A stretch of DNA of 36,436 nt from Oscillospiraceae bacterium (GTDB lineage: Bacteria; Bacillota; Clostridia; Oscillospirales; CAG-272). Both the position numbers and the translations under genes were made by a program. The DNA is taken from assembly GCA_015064205.1 (NCBI GenBank), contig SVSR01000019.1, forward strand, positions 1-36,436, in the 5' to 3' direction. This document shows, piece by piece, positions 17,142 through 25,445 of the stretch (position 1 is the first letter of the stretch; each line of letters starts with the position of its first letter). Below the pieces are notes generated by a model. That model searched no databases. It was not told where the DNA came from and saw nothing but the letters and a program-made list of their open reading frames with translations.

Positions 17142-18236
17142 TTATTTTAAAGCCTCCTCTAAGAAATCAAATGATTTTTTTCTCAAAACAAGCAGCTTTT
17201 CTTCAAATTCACCGTAATTAACAGGCATAGCTTCTGATAATGCTGTTTTTGGAACAATAATCCTGCTTTTTATATCAAAATATTTGTCAAGCTGATATAT
17301 GCGTGAATTCTGACATATTGGATCGTCCGCAGAAAAGCGTTCAAACGTGTAAAAATTTTTGTGATAAAGCAAAGAAAAAATGGTACCGTGATAAGAGTCT
17401 GTAAAAACGGTATGAGCTTTATCTATAAAATACAAAAATTCGCGCGGGCCTATACCGTTTTGAATATTCATCCAACCGCTATCGTCCTTTTTTGCGCTCA
17501 CGCCTATTATATCAAGATTTTTTTCTTCTGCATATTTTTCAACGATTTGTCTGTATTTGTGAGAAACATTTAAAAAGTAGCAGAATATAAACGTTTTTGT
17601 TTTAGCGCGCGTTTTGCGCTGAATTTTTTTATAATCTGATACGTCAAGCAAAAGCGTAGGATCAAGGACTACTGTGGAATCTATGCCGCAATTATCAACA
17701 AGCAGTTTTTGCCCGGCTTCTTCCCTGACGGAAATCGCCTTGAAATCGGATAATAATTCTTTGTATTCATCAGCTGTTTTTTCAGGCAGTTCATTCAACC
17801 CAATACTTGCAGCATAAGATATTTTTCTGATTTTCCTGCTATCGGTAAAGCCTGCCATATAAACGGGATTAAAAACGTTTGGAGCCCATATCTGATCGCT
17901 TCCGCAGATGATAGCATCTGAATTCTTTAATAATGCTCCTAATTTGATAGGAGCGTAAACAACTCTTGTTTGATTAAGAAATGTTTTTTGAAAACTTATA
18001 AAACTGTACGTGAAGTGCCTTCCGATTTTGCCGGGAAGTTGCCCTGCAGTCACACTAAGAAGATGCTTGATATTTTCTTTAACAAAAGAAACGGTTCCGA
18101 ATTTTGGGTTTCTGTAATTTATTATACTGGCTTTTACACCGAACCGTTTAAGTGCACGTTGAAGAGCATATGCCTGTAAGGCGCTCCCGAAGTTCTGATA
18201 ATAATGCCATGTAAGTATACCTGCAGTTTTTATCAT
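17142..18236 (-). CDS. Polysaccharide pyruvyl transferase family protein
   Basis: 364 residues from the ATG at 18236, which forms an ATGA overlap with the upstream glycosyltransferase stop and follows GGAG; a longer frame to 18302 has no ribosome site. PF04230 hallmarks: TWHYYQNFGSALQAYALQ at the start, AIICGSDQIWAPN in the middle, and FTDSYHGTIFSLLY near the end, where the His is the conserved catalytic residue. These enzymes transfer pyruvate from phosphoenolpyruvate to a sugar hydroxyl pair as a ketal, adding negative charge, though this sub-branch is often annotated without proof. It ends one base before the FrhB-like gene, its usual partner. Confidence 0.87.
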   Translation of the reverse strand: MIKTAGILTWHYYQNFGSALQAYALQRALKRFGVKASIINYRNPKFGTVSFVKENIKHLLSVTAGQLPGKIGRHFTYSFISFQKTFLNQTRVVYAPIKLGALLKNSDAIICGSDQIWAPNVFNPVYMAGFTDSRKIRKISYAASIGLNELPEKTADEYKELLSDFKAISVREEAGQKLLVDNCGIDSTVVLDPTLLLDVSDYKKIQRKTRAKTKTFIFCYFLNVSHKYRQIVEKYAEEKNLDIIGVSAKKDDSGWMNIQNGIGPREFLYFIDKAHTVFTDSYHGTIFSLLYHKNFYTFERFSADDPICQNSRIYQLDKYFDIKSRIIVPKTALSEAMPVNYGEFEEKLLVLRKKSFDFLEEALK

Positions 18237-19348
18237 TCCGATAACATCTCCACTAAAACTTTGGTCCATTCTTTTTCCCAGCGCTCGTGTGAAAAGGCAC
18301 AACTTACGCTTTCATGCCCATTCTTTGCAATCATGTTGCGTTTGTCCGGGTCATTAATAAGTTCAACCAATGCCCCATAAAGCTCGTCTTCGTTATTTGG
18401 GTTAACCATGAGCCCGTTATAACCGCTTAGTATTATATTTGTCATACCGCCAACGTTTGTGCAAACGGCGGCACAACCTGCAGACATAGCCTCAAGTAAG
18501 GAAAGGGATGTTCCTTCTGAGCCTGTGGTTGGCACAACGGCAATGTCAAACTTCTGGTGAAATTTCAAACTTTCATTAGCCGCATATGAGGTGAAGCTTA
18601 CCTTGGTATTGCCTTTGAATTTTTCTTTAAGCAGAGCCTCGTCAGGACCCGTTCCCGCAAACGTAACGCTTATTTTTGCGTTTTCATTGAAAAGACGTTC
18701 TGCAACTGCTGCGAGTATTCTCGTTCCTCGGTAGTGAAACAGTCTTCTTGCAAAAACGATCTTTACTTCATCGCTTTTCTCTCTTGGAGAAAAAGGCATA
18801 ATTTCTGTGAAATTAGGGATAGGAATGAGCTTTGTGCCCTTGTTCCAGATCTGCGTTCTGTACCAGTTTATAAAATTGTAATCAACACATACGGTTTTGT
18901 CAACCTTGGAAAGCCTTTTGATGGTTTTGTAAGAAAACCACGCTCTTCCCAAAACTCCTTTGAGTGCATAAGTAGGATTAACTCTGGGCCCATCCCACAT
19001 GATTCCATGCTGTATCGTAAGGCTGTTATCAATTTTTTTACCCGTGATATATGTGTCTGATGAAATTAAGGTCAGATACCGGTCGTCAGTACGGCTTTCT
19101 ATCATCTTTTGAGTTACTTTCTTGCAGTTGCGTTTGAAATCAGAATGAACCTCAATTCCGATCACCTTGGTCATATCAGAAAGATTTAATTCGAACGGCT
19201 TGTCTGCAAATTGAAATATTCTACAAAAATAACCAAGCTTTTCGCAAAGCTGAGACAAACGTAATATGTAAGTCTGTATTCCTCCGAGTGTTGGCTTTTC
19301 GCCTGATGCATCGTAGAAATATGAATATAAAATATCAACCGTAGGCAT
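18233..19348 (-). CDS. Glycosyltransferase, GT4 family
   Basis: 371 residues, ATG at 19348 with AAGGAG upstream. N-terminal acceptor half with LGGIQTYILRLSQLCEKLG, and a C-terminal nucleotide-sugar half with VFARRLFHYRGTR, FAGTGPDEALL, and the EX7E motif EGTSLSLLEAMSAGCAAVCT followed by NVGGMTNII. GT-B fold, retaining. Predicted to add one sugar to the lipid-linked repeat unit at the inner membrane face. Donor and linkage cannot be read. It is the last of five transferases in the operon. Confidence 0.88.
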   Translation of the reverse strand: MPTVDILYSYFYDASGEKPTLGGIQTYILRLSQLCEKLGYFCRIFQFADKPFELNLSDMTKVIGIEVHSDFKRNCKKVTQKMIESRTDDRYLTLISSDTYITGKKIDNSLTIQHGIMWDGPRVNPTYALKGVLGRAWFSYKTIKRLSKVDKTVCVDYNFINWYRTQIWNKGTKLIPIPNFTEIMPFSPREKSDEVKIVFARRLFHYRGTRILAAVAERLFNENAKISVTFAGTGPDEALLKEKFKGNTKVSFTSYAANESLKFHQKFDIAVVPTTGSEGTSLSLLEAMSAGCAAVCTNVGGMTNIILSGYNGLMVNPNNEDELYGALVELINDPDKRNMIAKNGHESVSCAFSHERWEKEWTKVLVEMLSE

Positions 19349-19366
19349 AACAGCTCTCCTTGAAAC

Positions 19367-20530
19367 TCATTTTTGCGGTATGTTTTCCAAGCATTTGTTT
19401 GCAATGTGGCTATACAGATATACGTTAGTGTTTTCAGATTCGGCAATCGCTTTCATCCGGTTATATTTCTCTGTATATTTAAGCTCGCGTATTTTATTCT
19501 TCACGGTTTCTGTATTGACCGGTGAAACAAAATCACTGTTTCCTCCATTGTTTACGTGATCCATTCCTTCCCATTCTTCGAATACACAGGGAACTTTTGA
19601 CGCACACGCCTGTTCCCAGAGAACAGAGTGCTGGCCGGGGAAGAATACTAGGTCTGCTGCAAAGAAATAATCGTAAACTTTGTCGGAATCGATCCAGCCG
19701 ATGTAGATAATGTTGTCATTATTTTCAAGCAGGGAGTCAAATTCGTCTTTTATATCATCAAGCACGTTTCCGAATATAAGGAGTTTTACTTTGTCTTCTC
19801 CTATACATGCTTTCATAAGTGTGTTTATCTTCTTTTTTTTGTCTATTTTTCCGCCTGTTACAATCAGAAAATCGTTTTCTGAAATATTGTATTGGCCTCG
19901 GATATTCTGCCTGATACTGTCGTGATTATCAAAATTTATTTTTTCATCGTCAGCGCCCATTATAAGAACATCGGTTTTTTCGTGCGGTATTTGGAAATAA
20001 TCTTCGGCATATTTCTTTCTCCACGGAGTTACCCCATAAACACGGTCAACATAAGCAATTGCTCTTTTGTTTATATACCTGTAGACACTTCTTACAATAC
20101 GGTCTTTGAACGAATCAAACTTCCTTCCTATATTGTAGTCAAGGTGATTATCCTGGATAACAATGCAGTTGGGGTTGATCTTTTTTTTGTATTTTACAAC
20201 GTCGAAAATAGTTGTGCTGACAAGACCGTGATGAAATATGCAGTCGGGTTTTAACCTGACAAGAAGATCGTATACTTCAAGATGTGAAAACAAGCTTGTT
20301 AATATGGGTATCGGATATTTCTTTTTTTGTAGTCTGTAAAGCATCACACCGTCGTTAAGTTCGCGGTTTACACATTCAGTTTCCGCTATTTTACCGTCTT
20401 TGTGCATAAGATTTGTGGCAATAAGAACTACCTCATGACCAAGCTTTTTATGATATTTTGGAAGAAGATTATCCTGGTATCCCCAATATTCGTTATACGG
20501 TGCGCTCGGCGCTATGTGAACAATTTTCAT
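19367..20530 (-). CDS. Glycosyltransferase, GT-B (GT4-like)
   Basis: 387 residues, ATG at 20530 with AAGGAG upstream; overlaps the previous gene by 38 bases. The start YNEYWGYQDNLLPKYHKKLG with GHEVVLIAT is common in capsule GT4-like enzymes. Nucleotide-binding half: VTGGKIDKKKKINTLMKA, IYIGWIDSDKVYDYFFAADL, and FFPGQHSVLWEQACASKVP, a variant of the EX7E region in which the first Glu is absent. Likely a retaining glycosyltransferase of the repeat unit. Specificity unknown. Confidence 0.83.
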   Translation of the reverse strand: MKIVHIAPSAPYNEYWGYQDNLLPKYHKKLGHEVVLIATNLMHKDGKIAETECVNRELNDGVMLYRLQKKKYPIPILTSLFSHLEVYDLLVRLKPDCIFHHGLVSTTIFDVVKYKKKINPNCIVIQDNHLDYNIGRKFDSFKDRIVRSVYRYINKRAIAYVDRVYGVTPWRKKYAEDYFQIPHEKTDVLIMGADDEKINFDNHDSIRQNIRGQYNISENDFLIVTGGKIDKKKKINTLMKACIGEDKVKLLIFGNVLDDIKDEFDSLLENNDNIIYIGWIDSDKVYDYFFAADLVFFPGQHSVLWEQACASKVPCVFEEWEGMDHVNNGGNSDFVSPVNTETVKNKIRELKYTEKYNRMKAIAESENTNVYLYSHIANKCLENIPQK

Positions 20531-21710
20531 ACAGATGAATATACTCCTTAAATCTATCGTTCATATCAAAGGATTTTGCCCGATCGAGGCAGGCTTGTGC
20601 ACTGTACGGCTTGTGGGTACATATTCTTCGTATCTCATTTTCAAGCGCGTCGATATCATCGCAATCTACGATGCTTCCGCATGTGTTATCTAAAATTTCG
20701 CCGCTTCCGCCCGTATTGAATGTGAGAACCGGTGTTCCGCATGCAAGAGCTTCAATATTGACGGTAGGGAAATTTTCTTCTCTGGTAGGATTTACAAACA
20801 AGTCTGCGGCCGTATATATTTCGGAAAGCTCACTTTGATTGCTTGTACGGTTAATTGAAAGAATGTTTTCGGGCAAAGCTGCATCAATTTTTTCAGTTGT
20901 TCCGACAAGAATAATCTTATAATCATCCTCAAGCCTTTTTGAAAGTTCAATAAAAACATCCAAACCTTTAGCTTTTCCCCAAGCAAAAGCAACGCCTAGT
21001 AATACGTGCTTGTTAACGAGATTGTACTTTTCTCTTAAATCGGTTTCTATGGGTTTAAATAATTCAAGATTGATACCGTTATTTATAACCTTAACCGGAT
21101 AATCTTTAAGGAAAGATTGACTTACAAGATCTGCAAGCCACATTGATGGAGTAACAATAGTCATATTGTCAACTCCTGTGAACCACTTTTTCTTTAAACG
21201 GTACATCAGTTTCGAATTGTCAAAAGAAAGTGCATTTTTTTTCAAACGGTTAGGGCAGTGATTGCATTCAATTTGCCATTTATTGCATTTTATCATTGTA
21301 AAATGAGGGCAATATCCTGTAAAAGCCCAGCAGTCGTGGAGAGTCCATACAGTAAAGATATTATTCTTTTTTATAAAGTTGAAAAGAAGACGAAGATTAA
21401 TGTAGTTTGAATGAATGTTGTGAAGATGAATAATATCAGGGTTGAATTTCTTGACTTTTTTCAGAAACAAATATGTATTTATTGTGGAGAAGCATCCCTG
21501 TAGCATTAAAATACGGGCAAGCCTGTTGTGCACATGGCAGTCAAACCAGGATGTTACATTTAAAACATCATCTGATTTTTCATTTTCTGTATCATAACGG
21601 TGTGCCGCTTTTGAAACTATTTTGTATTTTAGGCACAGCTCGTGTATACCAAAAACAATTTTCCCGGTACTGCCCCTGTTAAACAATACGTTTATTTGCA
21701 ACACTTTCAT
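20493..21710 (-). CDS. Glycosyltransferase, GT4 family, with Cys-rich segment (paralogue A)
   Basis: 405 residues; the ATG overlaps the wzy stop by four bases (ATGA). Start MKVLQINVLFNRGSTGKI, then PDIIHLHNIH, the Cys-rich segment Cys127/134/142/149/152 (HDCWAFTGYCPHF onward), TPSMWLADLV, VINNGINLELFKP, and the EX7E motif ENFPTVNIE before ALACGTPVL and TGGSGEIL. It is clearly paralogous to the product of 23026-24225, which keeps all five Cys. The Cys pattern looks like a metal site near the donor/acceptor cleft (inference). A repeat-unit glycosyltransferase, retaining GT-B. Confidence 0.88.
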   Translation of the reverse strand: MKVLQINVLFNRGSTGKIVFGIHELCLKYKIVSKAAHRYDTENEKSDDVLNVTSWFDCHVHNRLARILMLQGCFSTINTYLFLKKVKKFNPDIIHLHNIHSNYINLRLLFNFIKKNNIFTVWTLHDCWAFTGYCPHFTMIKCNKWQIECNHCPNRLKKNALSFDNSKLMYRLKKKWFTGVDNMTIVTPSMWLADLVSQSFLKDYPVKVINNGINLELFKPIETDLREKYNLVNKHVLLGVAFAWGKAKGLDVFIELSKRLEDDYKIILVGTTEKIDAALPENILSINRTSNQSELSEIYTAADLFVNPTREENFPTVNIEALACGTPVLTFNTGGSGEILDNTCGSIVDCDDIDALENEIRRICTHKPYSAQACLDRAKSFDMNDRFKEYIHLYENCSHSAERTV

Positions 21711-22969
21711 TTAATGGATGTGCTCCTTTTTAGCAAGTATTTGTTGTTTGCATTTGATGATGGGGCTTTAAGAGTGATGTCACTGATCAGTAGTCCTGAT
21801 AGAATGTAAAATGCAGGTGAAAAGTGCAGATAACTTCCGCTAAGCATAAGTGCGACAAGTCCGTTAGGAATAAATAGTAAAATGTGTTTTTGAATATGTT
21901 TGTTTTTTGATCTTAATGAATTAAACAACAGTATCAAAAAAAGAATAATGAGAATAGAGCCGCCGCTAAGACCGAAGTCAACAAGCCATTCAATAAACAA
22001 ATTATGTGTATATCCACCGGATAGAATTACCGCATCTCCGAAAAATCCGTGCCCAAACAAGTTGAAATTTTCAGCGAGTGTGGAGTATATTGACAATCTT
22101 CCGGAAGAAAAATCGTCTGTTGGTGTTATTAAATAGGAAAAAGTTCGGCTTTCAACTCCTATCATATATAAAAAACGCTGACAATAATATAGAAATTCGT
22201 TATAAAACATGATTATTAATGCAGAAGCAGTTATAATCAATATAAATTTTAATATGGATTTAGTATTATAAGTGGTGCTAACAACAAAGGGGGAAATTAT
22301 ACCTATCAAATACCCTAACAGAGCACCGCGCGCACTTCCGAATATAATTATAAATATGCCAAATATAAGCGTGAAGTAATGAAGCCATAAGTATTTCTTA
22401 GGCTTGTTTAATGTTAAAAAAATGATCTGCAGAAGCATATTGTATGACAAGGTCATATATTGCCCGGCAAATGAATCTCTTGCAAAAAAGTACACAAAAA
22501 CAGAAATTATAACAACGATATATGAAAACACGCGAAGCATATTTTTAAAGAGTTCATAATTATGAAGATATCTTACGATAATAAATCCCGAAAAAGAATA
22601 TACGAAGATTACATATATAGGATTGGCGGAATAGTCTATAAGGCGGGTAAACATATATCTTGCATTATCCGGAAAAATTACCATCGTTGATATGTACGCC
22701 AGTATGAATAATGCCGTTATCAGAAAGACATCTTTTTTTGCTTTTTCGGTCGATATTATTTTAAAAATCGAGAATAATACCGAAACCCATAAAACTGCAT
22801 ATATAACAACTGTATCGAGTGTGGTTCTGAACCCTAAAAAGTTCAGTATCGCATTAAAGCAGTTTAAAAAAGCCTGAAACGATACTAAATATGCAAGAGT
22901 GAATGAGTAAAGAATCTGATTAGATTTTTGATTTATTGATAAAAGCATTGCTTGCTTGTTATTTTGCAT
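21707..22969 (-). CDS. wzy: O-antigen/capsule polymerase, Wzy
   Basis: 420 residues with about 10-12 hydrophobic segments and little else conserved, as expected of Wzy. The Wzy_C-like signature is present: FGSARGALLGYLIGI, then SSGRLSIYSTLAENFNLFG, GHGFFGD and GGYTHNLFIEWLVDFGL. It should polymerise flipped repeat units on the outer membrane face. No strong ribosome site precedes the ATG at 22969 (only GGGG about nine bases upstream), and a second Met eight codons in is possible. The gene is visibly AT-rich compared with the flanks. Confidence 0.85.
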   Translation of the reverse strand: MQNNKQAMLLSINQKSNQILYSFTLAYLVSFQAFLNCFNAILNFLGFRTTLDTVVIYAVLWVSVLFSIFKIISTEKAKKDVFLITALFILAYISTMVIFPDNARYMFTRLIDYSANPIYVIFVYSFSGFIIVRYLHNYELFKNMLRVFSYIVVIISVFVYFFARDSFAGQYMTLSYNMLLQIIFLTLNKPKKYLWLHYFTLIFGIFIIIFGSARGALLGYLIGIISPFVVSTTYNTKSILKFILIITASALIIMFYNEFLYYCQRFLYMIGVESRTFSYLITPTDDFSSGRLSIYSTLAENFNLFGHGFFGDAVILSGGYTHNLFIEWLVDFGLSGGSILIILFLILLFNSLRSKNKHIQKHILLFIPNGLVALMLSGSYLHFSPAFYILSGLLISDITLKAPSSNANNKYLLKRSTSIK

Positions 22970-23025
22970 TTGCTTGACCCCGGACGAATTAATATTTTTC
23001 TGACATCAAAGTCGGTTATGCGGAT

Positions 23026-24225
23026 TTACTTTAAACAACTTTCGTATAATTCAATGTATTTTGTATACATCAGATTTTTGTCATATTGAATTGCGATATT
23101 TTTATAATTTACAGAAGAGTCTTTTGTTGTAGCTGACTTTATTGCATCGCATAGAGCAGATATATCCCCTCTTTTAACGGTCTTCATTTTTAATGCTTTT
23201 ATAAAATCTCCGCTTCCACCTGTATCATATCCTATGACTTGTGTACGACACGAAATGGCTTCAAGATTTACCGTGGGAAAGGTATCCTGATATGTAGGAT
23301 TCACAAAAATATCTGCCGCAGTATATATTTTGGCAAGTTCAGTAGTGTTGTTTGTTCTTGTAATGCCGAGGATTTTGGGCGGTAAGCTTTCCTTTTGCTT
23401 CTCTGTCAGACCGACGAGAACGATCTTAAAGCTGTCGTCAAGCATTTCGGATAGCTTTATAAAATCGTAAAGACCCTTTGTTCGCCCCCATGCGCTTGCC
23501 ACACCGAGTACAATCTTTTTATCTGACAGGTCATGCTTTTTTCTGAAATCACTCTCTGTTGGCTTAAATATGTCCGTGTCAATGCCGTTGTTTATAACAG
23601 CAACCGGCTTGTCCTTTAAAAAAGAATCTTTCACAAGTCCGGCAAGCCAGTCGGACGGCGAGACAATAGTGAGATTATTAACTGAATTAAACAGAGTTTT
23701 CTTTAGTTTGTAGTTTTGTAAGCTGCGGTCGAAAATAAGGCTGGTGGGATACGACTTTTTCTGCACACAGCACTCGCAGCCGTCTTTCCATTTTGAACAC
23801 CCGATCAAGTCAAAATGCGCGCAGTGACCGGTGAAAGCCCAACAATCGTGAAAAGTCCATATCACAGGCTTATTTGCACTTGAAAGATACTCAAATAAAA
23901 CTTCGATATTTATGTAATATCCGTGCAGATTATGCAAGTGAATAATATCAGGATCGTAATCTTTTACCCATTTGATAAACTTTTCTGTTGCTTTTCTGCT
24001 TGCAAAACCGGAATTATCAAAGATCCTTGAGCAAAGAGCATGAAGCCTGACGTCTGTGCCGCTTGATATTCTATGAGCAATGCTCCTGTATTTATCGGGA
24101 ACAGTTTCTCTGCCGTAAGCGATCTTACATTCATGCCCGAGGGAGCTCAGAGAGTCTGCAATATCTGTGCATATTCTTCCGGTGCTTCGTATTCCGCAAA
24201 CCGAATTTATCTGTAATACCTTCAT
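23026..24225 (-). CDS. Glycosyltransferase, GT4 family, with Cys-rich segment (paralogue B)
   Basis: 399 residues; the ATG overlaps the upstream stop by four bases (ATGA) and AAAGGA precedes it. Same architecture as 20493-21710: MKVLQINSVCGIRSTGRI, PDIIHLHNLHG, Cys128/135/143/150/152/153 (HDCWAFTGHCAHF onward), SPSDWLAGLV, VINNGIDTDIFKP, and DTFPTVNLE, where the first Glu of EX7E is Asp. Predicted retaining GT-B sugar transferase for the repeat unit. The two paralogues flank wzy and probably differ in donor or acceptor. Confidence 0.88.
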   Translation of the reverse strand: MKVLQINSVCGIRSTGRICTDIADSLSSLGHECKIAYGRETVPDKYRSIAHRISSGTDVRLHALCSRIFDNSGFASRKATEKFIKWVKDYDPDIIHLHNLHGYYINIEVLFEYLSSANKPVIWTFHDCWAFTGHCAHFDLIGCSKWKDGCECCVQKKSYPTSLIFDRSLQNYKLKKTLFNSVNNLTIVSPSDWLAGLVKDSFLKDKPVAVINNGIDTDIFKPTESDFRKKHDLSDKKIVLGVASAWGRTKGLYDFIKLSEMLDDSFKIVLVGLTEKQKESLPPKILGITRTNNTTELAKIYTAADIFVNPTYQDTFPTVNLEAISCRTQVIGYDTGGSGDFIKALKMKTVKRGDISALCDAIKSATTKDSSVNYKNIAIQYDKNLMYTKYIELYESCLK

Positions 24226-25433
24226 TCTGTTATCCTTTTTATAATGGTATTATAGGCTCTTTCGACTGTATAGTTTTGGTTTAAAAATTCAAACCCTTTT
24301 CGTTTCATTTCGCTTGTGTCTGCCATAAGAGCTTTTTCTATACAGCTCACAAAGGCATCAGCATCGTTGCTTTCGCACATGAATCCAAATCCGTTTTCCT
24401 CTATCGTCTTTCCAACATCTGTGCTTGGATCTGTTGCCGATATTACGGGCAGGCCTGCCTGCATATATGAGAGAAGCCTTGAGGGGAAATTTGGTATAGT
24501 GAAACGGTGATCAAGGAATATAAGCCCCCAGTCGCAGGCTGCGATCATCTTATCGTAGTCTTCTTTTGGGATTCGTTTCATAAGTTTCATGTTCATAGGC
24601 TTGGCATTTTCAAAGTAGGCTTCAAGCTTCTTGAATTCTGTACCGTCGCCAACCACCAGAAAATAAGCATCAGTATTTGTTTCGAGCTTTTTAAGGCAAT
24701 CTATAATGAACGGTATGCCCTGCGGACGTCCGAGATTTCCGCCGTACACAAAAACCTTTTTATCCAGCGGAATTTCGTATTTGTTTCTGATAGCATCGCG
24801 TTCTTCGTCTGTGACAGTCATGTCCTGAATTTCGATACTATTAGGGCATATTTCAACTTTATCAGCTTGGATCCTGGGGTTGTGCTCTAGCAGATAATCG
24901 CAGTTTGCCTGCGACATACAGCCTATATAGTCAGACATTTCGTAGAGCTTTTTCTCTTTGTGACGAAAATACTTGTAAATTAGCCCCTTTATTCCCGTTT
25001 TGCTCATCATACCGATATCAACTGCATTTTGAGGGAAAATATCTTTTAAAAGCAAGTATGCCTTGGCATTATCGCGCCGTTTTATAAAGCTGACAGTATT
25101 AACGTGTGTGACCGGCGGAGTGGGATAAAGCACAAGATCGAATTTTACCTTCGGGAAATACTTTTTAATTGCTGATATGTACATATAAGGCAACAATAGG
25201 TTAGTGATGCCTTTTTCAATAATATTGGCTTGTTTATTATTACCCGTTTTCACCCTGAGGACCTTGCAACCGGCTTCTTCTGAAACGTATGTATCGGTAT
25301 TCTGCTTTCTTTCAACAGAACAAACTGCATAGATGTTATGTCCGTTTTTCTTGAATTCACGAAGAAGATCGAGCGATATAGAATGTTGACTCAAATGGGA
25401 CAGTGAGCTTATCGATATAAACAGAACGTTCAT
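24222..25433 (-). CDS. Glycosyltransferase, WbuB-like GT4 (candidate L-FucNAc transferase)
   Basis: 403 residues. Start MNVLFISISSLSHLSQHSIS, then GHNIYAVCSVER, LYPTPPVTHVNT, LLLKDIFPQNAVDIGMM (the D-x-P region of the WbuB group), YIGCMSQANCDYL, VFVYGGNLGRPQG, and PNFPSRLLSYMQAGLPVIS. WbuB enzymes in enterobacterial O-antigen loci that carry fnlABC are predicted FucNAc transferases. As this operon makes UDP-L-FucNAc, this is the best candidate to use it. That assignment is inference from family and context; the transferase call itself is firm. Confidence 0.85.
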   Translation of the reverse strand: MNVLFISISSLSHLSQHSISLDLLREFKKNGHNIYAVCSVERKQNTDTYVSEEAGCKVLRVKTGNNKQANIIEKGITNLLLPYMYISAIKKYFPKVKFDLVLYPTPPVTHVNTVSFIKRRDNAKAYLLLKDIFPQNAVDIGMMSKTGIKGLIYKYFRHKEKKLYEMSDYIGCMSQANCDYLLEHNPRIQADKVEICPNSIEIQDMTVTDEERDAIRNKYEIPLDKKVFVYGGNLGRPQGIPFIIDCLKKLETNTDAYFLVVGDGTEFKKLEAYFENAKPMNMKLMKRIPKEDYDKMIAACDWGLIFLDHRFTIPNFPSRLLSYMQAGLPVISATDPSTDVGKTIEENGFGFMCESNDADAFVSCIEKALMADTSEMKRKGFEFLNQNYTVERAYNTIIKRITE

Positions 25434-25445
25434 TTTTTTATTCCT

